NCBI GenBank assembly: GCA_018398575.1
Contig: JAGTXZ010000020.1
Location: 2,356,001-2,420,000 of the forward strand
DNA from: Ampelomyces quisqualis
Taxonomy: Eukaryota > Ascomycota > Dothideomycetes > Pleosporales > Phaeosphaeriaceae
DNA length: 64,000 nucleotides
Reading direction: 5' to 3'
Below, one piece after another: positions 44,547 to 55,480 of the stretch. The stretch's first letter is position 1. Every line of letters begins with the position of its first letter. The translations under genes were made by a program, and so were the position numbers. The notes under the pieces are model-generated. The model was not told where the DNA came from, ran no database searches, and saw only the letters and a program-made list of their open reading frames with translations.

Positions 44547-46244
44547 GTGGAGATGTGCGATTCTTCGTATGAGGAGATAGCTGCGTCTCAGACTGTGCGG
44601 GACGAGGCGGTGTCTCTTCAGCGCGTGCAGCATGCATTGGCGCTGTCGGAGTCTTGGGCCGGGACTAGAGGTCCGGTTGTCGAAGCGCTCTACAAGCAGT
44701 GCTTCTTTCAAGTCGTCGAACCTAGCCAAGACGGTTATTGCTACCTGGCTTGGTTCGACCGGACTCTCTGGCCGGATCTGGCGGAGAAGATGGGTGCGTA
44801 CCCCAAAGTCGGGGCCGTGTTGGAGTGGGCGCGTCGTGCGGGCATTCACTTCGATGACGAATTGTACATGGCTCGTATTGGAGTGGTTCTGCATGTGGTG
44901 TCTGAGAATCATCCAGGAGCCGTGCCCTACTTTCGGCAGACCCACGCGATTCGCGCTTCGTTGGATGCTCTTCCTGTCGGAGGCGGAGTGCATAGTAGGG
45001 TGCTCGTGACGATGGACATTCCGGATCCCGACAATTTCCTGATGGCTTACCAAGTCATCAGTGGGAACTTGGAGGCTGCTCCTGTGGATGTGGTATTGCA
45101 CCCTCGTCAGGTGGATCTAGAGGTCATCCCTCCCACCGTGAGCGTCCCCGAGGTGTTCAAAATGTTTCCGGAGACGAACCCAGCACAAGTGGTTTCGGCG
45201 TTGCTCACTGGAGGGAAAAGCGATCCGGCAGGCCTGTGGGTTAGCATGCCTGAGCAGGTTCAACGCGAGTATTCGGAATTCGGCGACTTTTCGGACCCGA
45301 CAGTCAAGCAGGACTCTACGCTTTACATGGAGTTGTCCGTTCTGCGCTTGCAACGTTTCCTCAGCGAGATGGGAGTGTTGGACTCGGCGTATCGGGTTTT
45401 CGTGGACTACGATGCGATGTCTAAAGACTTGCCGGCGCCTTTGTCGCACGCGATCCACAAGGAGGACTACTTCTACGGGTATCCGCGTGTCGCAGAGTAT
45501 CGACGCGAGCTTGCGGCGTTGCGAGCGAACGGGGGCGGCGGTGGCTCCTTGCGCACAGCGATGAGGGATTTGCGTCTCACACACATGCATGAGTACATGA
45601 GGGACATGGCCGGGGGCCGGCCGGTCAAGGTCAATCCCTATGTTCAGCTTTTGAGCGAGTTGCGTGGATCTGAGGTGTCTGAGGTGTCTGAGGTCTATGT
45701 TGGCGGCCCTTTCACGCAGTTGAGCACGATGCTGGAAAGGAGGTCCGATGTGCAAGTGGGTGTGGTGTACGCTATGGCGGCTTTCCTAAAGGAAGGTTCA
45801 AGCCTCTTCCGCAATCAGTTCAACATTGGTCTCGACCCCGCAGCGGCCGAGGACGTATTCAAGTCTGCTGACGCTGGGAAAATAAGCTTGAATTTGCTGC
45901 CTACTGAGTTCGCGAAGGGGAGTGTGTACGAGCTGAAGTCTGAAGATTTGCCTGCAATGCCTCAACCGGTCCGCGAGCTGGTGGCGGCGTGGAACGGTAA
46001 GGGTAGGGGCGGACCGGTTTTCGACTGGGTGTTGGTGTTGGTCGCAAAGGGTGAGATGCCAGCCAAGGTACGCACGATGGGTTGGTCTTTCAACAACGAT
46101 CTTTTTAGGTTGCACGATGAACCTAAAGGGTCAATTCGCGTCTACGTCGGTCAGGACGAGGCGGACAATGACCAGGCCAGGCGCTTGTACGCGGGTATTG
46201 CGGCGGCAATGCACGAGCGCACCTCGCCAACCCATGAGGGTTGA
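44547..46244 (+). CDS. Nucleoside-hydrolase-like protein with an extra N-terminal domain
   Basis: Single intronless frame of 565 residues. The C-terminal two-thirds resembles the inosine/uridine nucleoside hydrolase fold. VLVTMDIPDPDNFLMAYQ (about residue 152) fits the Asp-rich calcium-binding strand that opens these enzymes, and VGGPFTQLSTMLERRSDV followed by FNIGLDPAAAEDVF fits the conserved GPLTNLA...NIxxDPEAA block. The usual TH(K/Q) catalytic motif after the DPEAA block reads NLLPTEFAKG, so the His is missing. The first 120 residues (MEMCDSSYEEIAASQ onward) match nothing I know. The gene has an internal 9-base tandem repeat (SEVSEVSEV), lacks introns, and is flanked by a fold-back element and AT-rich DNA. 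Function is unknown; it could be a nucleoside hydrolase relative with altered catalysis, possibly acquired. Confidence 0.5.
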   Translation: MEMCDSSYEEIAASQTVRDEAVSLQRVQHALALSESWAGTRGPVVEALYKQCFFQVVEPSQDGYCYLAWFDRTLWPDLAEKMGAYPKVGAVLEWARRAGIHFDDELYMARIGVVLHVVSENHPGAVPYFRQTHAIRASLDALPVGGGVHSRVLVTMDIPDPDNFLMAYQVISGNLEAAPVDVVLHPRQVDLEVIPPTVSVPEVFKMFPETNPAQVVSALLTGGKSDPAGLWVSMPEQVQREYSEFGDFSDPTVKQDSTLYMELSVLRLQRFLSEMGVLDSAYRVFVDYDAMSKDLPAPLSHAIHKEDYFYGYPRVAEYRRELAALRANGGGGGSLRTAMRDLRLTHMHEYMRDMAGGRPVKVNPYVQLLSELRGSEVSEVSEVYVGGPFTQLSTMLERRSDVQVGVVYAMAAFLKEGSSLFRNQFNIGLDPAAAEDVFKSADAGKISLNLLPTEFAKGSVYELKSEDLPAMPQPVRELVAAWNGKGRGGPVFDWVLVLVAKGEMPAKVRTMGWSFNNDLFRLHDEPKGSIRVYVGQDEADNDQARRLYAGIAAAMHERTSPTHEG

Positions 46245-47133
46245 CGCCAGATATACGGTACTTGAACGCCTCTTTCCTCTACTGCTATAGTAACACTATA
46301 GATGTTGTAGTAATATTAATAGATGTATCAAAGCTACCTTTGCTCGCTAGGTCCTTTAAAAAATAACTAAATATCAGTGCATTGGCGCGTGATTCTAATA
46401 TGCTATATAAATACGTTAAGTAACAATACTATAGTATTTAGTTAAAAGTAGTAATACTCTGGTATAAAAGGTAGCGATGGAGTTTCCCTTGGCTTCAGAC
46501 CTCACGTTTGGGTGTTTGCTGGCTTTAGTGAGGCGGGCAGCGTCAAGTTCTGCTTTGGTCTTTCTCGGTGTCTTCTTCTTTTCGATGAGCTACTTGACTT
46601 TATGGGCCTTGGTTCCGTCTGGGCTGGCGCCTTTCTTGGACCTTCGTAGCTACAGCTTCTGTACTTAACCATTGTGATCCTCTTGGTCCTGGAAGAGCTG
46701 GGTTGGTATGATTTTCATATTCAGTGCTTGACATGTGGTGCCCTTATGTATGGTGCAATAACTTCTTTGCCCCTTCGTTCGTGGAAGAAGTCGAACAATT
46801 GAGGTGGACAAGAAGAGACCTATGCACAATGCCATGACGGCTAATTGGGCTTGAAGCTGTCTTTGTTTCTTTTATGTTGCGTGCAACATCTCCCATCATG
46901 CGGGGTGGCCTATTATACAGAACATACCGACCCTGGCAAGTAAGGTCTACCGAGTGGTGTAGAGCTTTTTGTCACATTCCGTAATACATCAACGTGCTCG
47001 TATGAGTGTCCGAAGGACATTTCCGCGCGTCTATCGCTTATGGAACATACACGCTGCGCTGTTTAAGCTGTGTCCGCGCCATTCGCTCAACAAAGGAGCA
47101 AGTATAGCAATCATCATATCCATGGGCATACCT
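46245..47133. other. AT-rich stretch, possible degraded repeat
   Basis: 46260-46470 is strongly AT-rich with many TAGTA/ACTATAG words, which suggests RIP-affected DNA. A 56-codon minus-strand ORF (46502-46672, start MVKYRSCSYEG) has a fair start context and is Lys/Arg-rich. An overlapping frame of the same strand reads KGASPDGTKAHKVK, then TAG, then LIEKKKTPRKTKAELDAA, so this may be a gene fragment. Confidence 0.4.
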
Positions 47134-48322
47134 TCAGGTCTTTGGTCCAGATCTCTCAATCTCCCACTCCTCGTGTACCAGTATCTTGCTTACACTGGTG
47201 TTGTCCTCTGGCAATTGCCCATCCTCCAGCTCTGTCCAGATTCTAGCAGTGTATTTGTCGTTGTCACCTCCAGCCACGACAGCCGATAGGGTTCGGTCGC
47301 CGCGGCCCGGTATGGGAACCTCATTCTCGTCGTAGGTGTATCCGGTATCCTTGCGTTTATTCCGAACGAGCGCATAAATCGTTGGGGTGACGGCGACGAG
47401 GATGGCGAAAAAGACTTCGAGACTGGCCCATAACGTGTGTCCAGCTTGAGTGCGCGAGATGCGTCCTTCTAAGATTCGTACGACACTGATGGCGATGAGG
47501 AGGACTCCGACTCCGAACAACGACAGGATGCGGAATTTCTGCATCTTGGGAATCCTTACCGACAAAACAAGCATAAAGGAAAGTGCCATGAGTAGCGCGT
47601 CGGTCGCAATGTTGCTGAATTCGTACGTGTATATCCATGCCGATCCGATGACGCTGACTATGTTAGCTTGAAGTTGAATTTCAACTGTCAATGCAGGATA
47701 TCATACCAATTGCCTGGGTCGGGGTCGATTTGCCAGTGAAGTCGGATGGGAGCGCAGCTGGAGAATGTGGTAACAATTGACGCGATGAAGGTCGCAAAGA
47801 GGACGGCCCAGAAACTGTACAGGAGTCTCAGTTCAAAGGGCAGTCGCACGATCAGGCTTGCCAGAAGATCGATTACAGCCATTTTCGCACTCCACAATCT
47901 ATTTTCATGTTAGAGGGAAAGCAGAGTGGGTAATGCGAATGTGCTGCAACCTACATGCACACCAACAAGGTCCTAGTGCAGAGGACGAGCTTGCTTCCGG
48001 TGATATTCTTGTTAAGCTCGTCCCCAGGCCCATGCATCAGCGCGGTGCGTTGCTTCTGCGTCAGAGCTACGCTTGTGTCAGTTTTGACGTGTCAACGGTT
48101 GTCATGGGGCCCATGCTTACTTCGTGTTGAGCCATACACCAGAAGGAAGTGATTCGCAACCAACCTCGCGAGGATAAAGACAGCAGCGGCCATGCACCAA
48201 TAGTCTCCGCACGAAAAGCTTTGGTGCCGCAATCGTCGTAGAAAGAGCCGCGTTGCGATAAGTGTGAGCGCGAGAATGAGGCAGACGTATAACGCAACCC
48301 ATGAATCGCTGTCGTCGGCCAT
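47134..48322 (-). CDS. Pth11-like rhodopsin-domain integral membrane protein
   Basis: Four exons on the minus strand: 48121-48322, 47955-48066, 47707-47898, 47134-47653, with introns of 54, 56 and 53 bp and phases consistent, giving 341 residues. It has about seven hydrophobic segments, such as ALYVCLILALTLIATRLFL, AAAVFILARLVANHFLLV, LLASLIVRLPFELRLLYSF, ALLMALSFMLVLSVRI and LEVFFAILVAVTPTIYALV. The order and the R/D-rich short loops fit the fungal rhodopsin-like (GPCR-type Pth11) domain, in which a Cys follows the third-to-fourth loop (here at the last junction, GNCVIGS). Such proteins are numerous surface proteins in plant-associated fungi; ligands are unknown. No extracellular CFEM domain is present. 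It ends in a cytoplasmic acidic tail. Confidence 0.8.
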
Positions 48323-49559
48323 GTTGCCGGTATTGCTGCGGAGATTGAGTGTCGTGAAAGAAATCCAGAGTTGTGATCGGCGATATCAAGTTTGAGCGAA
48401 TGTGCTCGGACCTTCTCAAGGTGAATGAGCATTGCAGGCGACAATGGTGACAGACGGTGAATGTGAAAGCTGCGAAGATACAGCTCCCGCCCGCCGCTCC
48501 TGGGGATATGTACGAAGTATGTCAGCTACGCATGGCCTTCATTGCACACCATCCGCTTAAGCAAACCCTTATTCGACTTGACAAGCGAGTTATCCGGGGT
48601 AGGATGGTGGGTACATATCCGTCGTGAGTGGTGGACTTCTAGCGCATGACAATGACACCATTGGCTCGACGCAAAGTTGGCCGGGAATAATGGGCTACAA
48701 TTTCCGGCGCTACGTTCCTTGGCAATCTTGCAACGACATCGCGAAATGATGCGCTGAGGAATGTCTGTACTCAAGATTCAATGGCCTCAGAGCAGACAAA
48801 TACTTGACAGGCCTCGACTCCAGCGCAAGTGTTGAGCACAAATCCTGGACAAGTAACGGGTGAAAGCGTCGTGCCAATTATAGCCCGAGCGGCACACTCG
48901 GCGGCCTCCATGACTCCATGAGTCGAGATCTGGGGAAATCGGGCCTTCTCAAAGATTCGCCCCCTGCGATTGTCCATCTCGAACCATCTTGGGCTTCGGC
49001 GATGATGATCCTTGACGTCGGGGCATGCTTGGTTATCTTCATAACAATAAGGCTGAAGCTGAAGCTCGGGAACGGGAACGGATCTACAATGCATCGCGTA
49101 GGCATGTCAGCTTTCTCACACTCAGAAATTGCTGACGCACCTGCATCTTTGCTTTCCCATGACTGTACCACCAATGCACTGCGCCTTTGTCCGACATGGG
49201 CAGTGTACATTGCACAAATCAAGCCTCGTTCTCCCAATACCACTGGCTTTCTTCACCAGGCGACGCGTGTCACACGATCTCACGCCCCAGAAGAAATCGT
49301 GCAACATCCGCTCCGCGCGTTCGAAATTCTTCTTGACGCACCATCCAGCCAATGTCATTCAGGCCTGTGGCTTCCATCTGCCAAACATGTGCCCGCCGAG
49401 TTTCGTTGGCGATTGATTCGGAACTGCGACGTTCGTGTCTGGATTGACGGTCATGCTCTTCAATCTAGCCGCGACACTGGGCTTGATGGCTATGGGAGCA
49501 TTAATTGACTAACATAGCGCCACATCATGCATCACCATCTCATCGCTCAGATCTACACT
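48323..49559. other. Gene-less stretch
   Basis: No gene supported. A 196-codon plus-strand frame (48918-49508) and minus-strand frames opposite it show no domain features. Confidence 0.35.
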
Positions 49560-49899
49560 GTCAGTGTTCGTACTTCCGGTCATATCTACTGCACTAGCAC
49601 ACGTGTATGTGTACTGTATCCTCTACTGCGGATGTTGGTTAGCGGACTGGCTAGCAATCATGCGCGAGACATGCCAGCGAACTGACAGCCATGGGTTTGG
49701 TTGCGTTGATCCCATGATGAAACAAGGTCTACTTTGCATTGAGAGGGGTATCGGGAGCTTTATCGCTGGACCTCTGAGCGAGGCACTTCTCAAAGGAATG
49801 CCGTTGCAAGGACAAGCAGCAAGCTTTCGCAAGCTATGGCAGTGGATATGGAGTTCTAATCATCTTCACGGGCACAGTTGCAGTCTTTAGCGGCTCGCT
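49560..49899 (+). pseudogene. C-terminal fragment of an MFS (monocarboxylate-type) transporter
   Basis: The frame reads GIGSFIAGPLSEALLKGMPL, the loop/TM11 motif of fungal monocarboxylate-type MFS carriers. One extra base near 49830 (around GCAAGCTTTCGCAAGC) breaks the frame, after which GSGYGVLIIFTGTVAVFSGS (TM12) appears in another frame, ending at a TGA at 49897-49899. The N-terminal ten helices are not found. A truncated, frameshifted relic is the simplest reading. Confidence 0.5.
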
Positions 49900-50266
49900 T
49901 TTATCTTGAAAAACTCAAATTACTCTACAGTAAAGTATCAATCTATTTTTTTACACTTTAGTAGCTGGAAGAACTTCTTGTCACGCGTGTCTTCCTTTAC
50001 CAAGCCGGAGGACAGTAGAATTAAGCAGCAGTAATAGCTAGAGTATACGTTTTAAAGATTCTACAAACACACGGACTAAAACTACGGTACTCCACAAATC
50101 CAAGAAACCACATAATTACTACAACATGGAGTAACCCCGTGTCAGACCCAGTAATCTGTCCCACACTCGTGTGAAGGTCAAAACAAAACTATCATGAAAA
50201 ACACTACGCGCCCTCATCTTGTTTGCTACTTCCACCCTAAAGAGATACCCAAAGCTTATACATCGT
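49900..50266. other. AT-rich intergenic DNA
   Basis: No gene seen. AT-rich with several TAGTA/ACTACAA words. Confidence 0.4.
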
Positions 50267-51076
50267 CTAAGGGGAGTCGCTCTTGTTCTTGTTCTTGGGT
50301 GACTTACTCTTTCCCTTCGTCTTAGGCGACTTACTCTTCTCCTTCGCCTTAGGGGAGTCACTCTCCTCCTTCGCCTCAGGGGACTCACTCTCCTCCTTCG
50401 CCTTAGGGGAGTCACTCTCCTCCTTCGCTTTAGGCGACTCACTCTCCTCCACCACCCTCTCCTCATCCCTCACGCGCTCAACCAAAGGAGATTTCGAAAC
50501 ATCTCTCTTCCCCTTCCTGCCGCCCTTGGCCTTCTCGACACGCCCACGGCGGACTTTGCTGATATTCGGTTTTTCCTTTTTACCAGGGGCGTCGTCCTTG
50601 TTGTCGGCATTTTTCGTCGAGTTTTTGATGGGCTTCTTGGTCGTCTCGAAGGTGTCGCGCGCGTAACACTTTATCACATGGTTCTTGATTGGCTGCTTCA
50701 ATGCGTCCTGGTTCTTCTCACCAGGCGCCTTGGTCTCTTTGACTGGCTTTTTGGGGTTTGGAACAGGTTTCTTGACGCCAGTGGGTTTCTTGACGCTAGT
50801 GGGTTTCTTGACACCAGTGGGTTTCTTGACACCAGTGGGTTTCTTGACGCCAGTGGGTTTCTTGACACCAGTGGGTTTCTTGACACCAGTGGGTTTCTTG
50901 ACGCCAGTGGGTTTCTTGACGCCAGTGGGTTTCTTGGACGCTGGGACCAGAGCAGGCTTCTTCTTCTTCGGCTTGGGCTTCTCCAGTACTCCGTGCTCTG
51001 CATTTTCTGCAGCCATCTTGGTCAAGTTGTACGTCTCGACTTTCTTTACATTGCGAGCCGGTCGTTCGCGAGCCAT
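50267..51076 (-). CDS. Lysine-rich tandem-repeat protein
   Basis: Single exon. The Met at 51076 (MARERPARNVKKVETYNLTK) is preferred because what precedes it is not protein-like, giving 269 residues. The protein is extremely basic. It contains nine tandem copies of KKPTGV (one variant TSV; DNA 50775-50936) and later about six copies of a nine-residue SESPKAKEE/SKSPKTKGK unit (DNA 50280-50460). In between are short linkers. The composition resembles linker-histone tails and other nuclear DNA- or RNA-binding disordered proteins, and nuclear localisation is likely. The first 30 residues are the only non-repetitive part. No family was recognised. Confidence 0.75.
   Translation of the reverse strand: MARERPARNVKKVETYNLTKMAAENAEHGVLEKPKPKKKKPALVPASKKPTGVKKPTGVKKPTGVKKPTGVKKPTGVKKPTGVKKPTGVKKPTSVKKPTGVKKPVPNPKKPVKETKAPGEKNQDALKQPIKNHVIKCYARDTFETTKKPIKNSTKNADNKDDAPGKKEKPNISKVRRGRVEKAKGGRKGKRDVSKSPLVERVRDEERVVEESESPKAKEESDSPKAKEESESPEAKEESDSPKAKEKSKSPKTKGKSKSPKNKNKSDSP
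50775..50936. repeat. 18-bp tandem repeat, nine copies (KKPTGV coding)
   Basis: Nine near-identical 18-bp units, with single-base variants (GACGCC, GACACC, GACGCT). Frames in other phases are also open, which is a trivial effect of the repeat length. Length variation between strains is expected. Confidence 0.9.
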
Positions 51077-51650
51077 GGTGCTGATGTTGGGAGAGGATGT
51101 AGCTGTTACTAATGATGGGATGGCTACTGATTGCGTAGTATCGACTGAAGTCTGTCCCGATCTCTGATGCACTTGTGAATGGCCAAACTGTCGAGACTCT
51201 GGGTTTCAAGCGAATGGAATGCATGAGGGGGCGTGATCTAAATACCCTTGTTGTGGATGGTGTGCCAAATGCGGATGGGAAGACGTCAAACAAAGCTACA
51301 TGAAAGGTCAAGCCACGTTACACAGGAGCAGACACATGACCGAGCTCAATGGTTCTTTGTTAAAAAAGTAGGGAATTTCAAGGTATTCTGGTGTTCGCTG
51401 TTGATGCGCTGGTTAAAATGGCATACAGGTGAAAGCACGCAGGAAGGTTCGCCGGCTGAAATGCTGGTAAATAGGTATTGAACGTGTGCTAATTGATGAA
51501 TGTATGATGCGGAACGCTCCAAGGTATCGCGCTAGTGCAAGACTATCATAACTCATGTATGTTGATTGCAGCCATGCCAAACGTCGTGAAAAATGTGTCC
51601 TGCCAGACACTCATTGTAGAAATGTTCCCAATAATGCGGTGATAATTGCT
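51077..51650. other. Intergenic between EXO1 end and repeat-protein start
   Basis: Promoter side of the repeat-protein gene and 3' flank of EXO1. No other gene seen. Confidence 0.4.
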
Positions 51651-53914
51651 TCAACCAGCAAAAGCGTATCGTGCAAGGCTGAACATGGGCTTGCGAGGCG
51701 AACAATCACTTTCTGCCTCGCTGTCGGGCACCAACAGGTCTTCGCTTCCTTTCAGAGATGACCGCCTTCTCTTGTAAGGCGTCATTGGGGGCGGAGAACT
51801 GGCCGCAACAACCACTTCAGCTTCCATTACCGCCCACTCCGAGTCACATATCTCTGGCTCATCGTCCACTGGTGGCGGTGGTGTACCAGGAAGAATCGAA
51901 TCGAGCGTGACCTTTGAGGCTGGGTCGAGTGGAGATGGTGATGGAGCCCAAGCTTCGGTATTCCGTCTCCGTAAAGGTGATTTTGCCCCACGAGGCATAC
52001 GTGACCAAAGCGGTGGCGGCGGCTTGTAGGCAAACTTGGTTCGCAACCCTTCCATCTGTGAAGAGATTGCGGTGCTGAAGACAGTCTCGGGCTCGGGGCT
52101 CCCAAAGGAGCTCACTGGGGTGAGTGTGCCCGCGGTCACCTGCGACTGCTCAGAGCTGACTCTCGAAGCCGCGCTCGACTGAGATTCGCTGCTTATGCCC
52201 GGTCGAGCACTCTCGGAAAAGACGCGCATCTTCTTCTTAGGCTGAGGTGCAGCCTCCTCAAGATCTGCCACCTCTGCCATGGCCTCATGGAGTGAATCGT
52301 CAGAGAAGAGGTCGAAGTCCTGTCCGGACTTCTTGCGACCCCCCTTACATGGACGCAATGAGGGACTAGGCTCAGGTACAGAGGCGAAAAATTGACTTCG
52401 AACTACACTCTCGCTGTCTGCAGCAGGTGTATCCGAGGCAAGGTCAGAGCACAGTCTCTGCCTCTTTACTGGACGTGGGGCGGATCGTCTGCCTCCACTC
52501 GGATCTGAGAATATTCTTCTCGCGGGCTGAGGTGCAGTACTTGAAAGCGCAGACTCCGGTTGTAGTCGTGCCAAGGGAGTAGGTACAGCCACCCAGTCGT
52601 TAGTGTTGCGTTGTTGATCGAGCAACGCTTGTTGACTCGGTGATGGCGTGAAGCTATTGGGGTCTAGTTCAGCCAACGGTGTGCGTTTCGGTTTGAAGAA
52701 GGAATCGATCGACTTGGTGCCTTTGAGGTCCGGAGTCTGAACGATCGAAGAAGTTCTTCGCGCTGGTGCTAGGGGTTTTCCGGTCGGCTTCTGAGTGCTG
52801 GCGATAGTCATGGGGAGCTTCGTCCGCGGATACAGGTCGCCTCGTGCCACGCCGATGGCGACCTGTGCAGGCACTTCTTCGCCTAAGAACGGCATATCGG
52901 CAATATTGACACCATCTGGCAACGGCGTCAAGTTGACCAGCTTGTTAGCAATAGGGCAGAAGACCCACTGATACATGAAGGTCTTCTCGGCCTGATCAAA
53001 GCCAGCCATGAAGCCAGCAGGCACCTTGAGCTTGCCGTCGAATTGGGCAGCCTTCACGAGGCGATGGACAGTTTTGTGCTTTCGCAACATCCGATGAGCA
53101 GTCTTGAGCCCGAGACCGCCAATGCCAGAGAGATAATCACAGCCGCTGATAATGGCCATCCGACGAAAGTCGGCGTCAGACCAGCCTACGAAGCTGACTT
53201 CTCTGCAAGCCGTGAAGTGGTTGCGGTTTACTTCTACACAGTCGCCGTACTTGTCGAGCTTTGTGATCAGGCACTTGACGCCAAAAACCAAAAGATCCGA
53301 GTCCTCGGACAAGACACCCTGTATGATGCCCTTGCGCTCCAAGTAGGCCATTTGAGAGTCTGCCTCGTACGGCGCAACGACGTATCGAACGTTGTGGTGC
53401 TTGAGCTCCTCGATGAACATGCGCGCCATCTCGGGCGTGACGTCAACCGACTTTTGCAGCTCGAGATGCGCCTGAGCTGTCTTGCCGACCTTCAGCAGCT
53501 CCAGTCCCAGTCTCTTCCCCTCTTTCCTCCGCTCCCTCCTGTCATTTTCCGTGCCAGCCTTGCTCGGCAGGTTGTCTCCATCGAAGACGATGTAGGGCGT
53601 TATGCCGAAGTGGATGAGCATGCGGACTCGGTTCATGCAGAAGTCGACGTATCTGACACGTGTCAGGTGGGGGGGAGGGGGGGTCTACAGTACGCTGGCT
53701 ACGTACTTGGTCGTTGGCTTGTCCAAGGCCAGATCAATGGCACAGGCAGCCGTGCCGCGGTGCAGCCAGCCATAGGCATCGACGCCGATTGTCTGGCCGG
53801 CATACTTCTTCAGGCTGCATGGCTTTTGGATCGACTTGAGTAGTGGCAGCAGCCCTGCATGGCAATCAGCATGGCGGTGGTAGTTGTCACTGGGAGCCTA
53901 CCAGAGATGCCCAT
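51651..53914 (-). CDS. EXO1: Exonuclease 1 (FEN1/XPG family)
   Basis: Three exons: 53902-53914 (only MGIS and one base), 53707-53854, 51651-53652, with introns of 47 and 54 bp and phases consistent, giving 720 residues. EXO1 is a 5'-3' dsDNA exonuclease and flap nuclease in mismatch repair and end resection. The N-nuclease domain shows GVDAYGWLHRGT (with metal-binding Asp) and FDGDNLPSKAGTE. The I-nuclease domain shows VAPYEADSQMAYL and LSEDSDLLVFG. The helix-hairpin-helix is ISGCDYLSGIGGLGLKTAH. The second half is long, disordered and Ser/Pro-rich, the usual region for partner binding (PCNA, MLH1). A divergent partner is TMA16, with 349 bases between starts. Confidence 0.95.
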
Positions 53915-54263
53915 CTTGTACTCTATATTTGCCGCTCACGTGTCGGGGTGGGCAATGGCTTGATTTTGTCGCTATCGTATCATTCTGAGCGCAAGTGCTG
54001 GCGTCGAGGAGGCTCACAGGCTCGTAGGGGCAAGAGAGCAGACGAGAATGGGGCTGGTCGCAGGTCGTGCTCTCACTGCCACCGAGTCTCATCGCGATGC
54101 ACGTAGGACGGGTGGACGGTGGACGGCTTGAACGCGCCGCGCTAGTGGGGACCCCTGGTGCCCTGCTTAGCGCCATCTGCCAGAAAGCAAGTTCCGACCG
54201 CCGACGGGGATTCCGAAAGATTTTTGCTGACGAGACAATCGCAAACAACATCACGCACTCAAA
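53915..54263. promoter_or_regulatory. Shared EXO1/TMA16 divergent promoter region
   Basis: 349 bases between two opposite start codons. No TATA box was found. A Ser/Thr-type element could not be assigned. Confidence 0.4.
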
Positions 54264-54853
54264 ATGGTCAGCAATCGTCTCAGCAAGGTCACCAAGCAGA
54301 TCGCGAAGAAGAAGGGCAAGAATCCAAGTCTACACGAAGGCAGCCGGGACACACGACGTCTACAGGCCGCAGCTGCCCGCGATGACAAGCTCAACCGCCT
54401 GACCTCACTTCGAGAGAAGCAAAATCGGCACTATTGTGCGGACCTCTCCTCCAGGGCCCTTTGCGCATCTACTGACTTGGGTTAGTGCTGAGAATCAAGT
54501 CATTTCAGTCGTACACAACAGAACATGAATCGGCGCTTGGCATCCCAGAAATCCAAGCCATGATCGAGGACTATCTAGGTCGCGATGATGAAGAGCTCCT
54601 CAAGTTGAAAGCAGAGCGTCGCGCGGGCAGACCCGCCAGTGCCCGTCAAACTCTGCTTGAGCAGGCACGTGCCACCGAGCAAGGCGAGTACGCGTCCGGT
54701 TTTTGGGTACCAGATCTCGACGACGCCGAAAATTTGAAAAAGCTTAAAGAATGGAATGGCCAATGGGCTGGACTAGCGACGCTCAAGTTTGCAAGAATCT
54801 CGCGCGAGGGAGTGAAGAAGGAGAGTAGCTTTCCACCCAAGGGATTATCATGA
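54264..54853 (+). CDS. TMA16: Translation machinery-associated protein TMA16
   Basis: Two exons, 54264-54435 and 54486-54853 (50-bp intron, phase 1), encode 179 residues. TMA16 is a conserved pre-60S ribosome assembly factor. The N-terminus (LSKVTKQIAKKKGK, then HEGSRDTRRLQAAAARDDKL) is the family's basic start. The C-terminal helical part has SGFWVPDLDDAENLKKLKEW, then NGQWAGLATLKF and the ending ESSFPPKGLS, highly conserved. It is close to full length. Divergent from EXO1. Confidence 0.92.
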
Positions 54854-55480
54854 AGAGTTTGGCGGTAAATCCTTGGACTTGTGCGAGCGCCGCATATGAT
54901 GGAGTTAGATCAGCATCACGCAAGACAAGAAACCATCGGGCGCAGCGAAAAGTATCGCGATCGGTCAAGTGGAAGCCTGGGGTGATTGAGAGAACTCGTA
55001 TGCTCTGCAGCAGACCGTGTTTCTCAAATGTCGTCTACAATCTACGCAATACCGTGAACATCAACACTGGGGATTCGGCAGTACAGTGGCAAGATTATCA
55101 AAGAGTCCAATCCGATGGAGCACATACGGTTGTGTACAAGCTACCGGCCCAGAGGTCCTGTACTAATGGGCAGGCGACACGTGCTCACGGAAAAGAGAAG
55201 CATGACACACCCTCCCTTGAAGAGAAAGAGGCCACGTGAACAAGACTCACCGATTTGCTCGTGAGAAGCAGAATTTGGCCCAGCATGTTCAGCGGTCTGC
55301 GCAATAGAGATGACGGCGCAGCTCAGCAAACGACATGTACATGTGATCTCGGGGAAATATATCAACGAAAGTCCTAGCTACTACCGCTAGATAAACCTCT
55401 GAATTATATACCAGATTTCCTATCTTTACCGCATGTGATCCCCATGGCAGACATGAAGAAGAGCAAGGATCATTGTAACG

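Noticed and set aside
48918..49508. 196-codon plus-strand frame and overlapping minus-strand frames
   Set aside because: No domain, no splice support and no coding-like codon pattern. Left as unannotated.
50775..50936. Array could be mistaken for a CRISPR-like repeat
   Set aside because: Units are contiguous (no spacers), 18 bp, and code for a repeating hexapeptide in a eukaryotic gene.
50678..51167. Long plus-strand open frames (SGFLDTSGF-type repeats) opposite the Lys-rich protein
   Set aside because: They arise because the 18-bp repeat is open in every phase. The minus-strand frame has the proper start and continues into a non-repetitive basic region.
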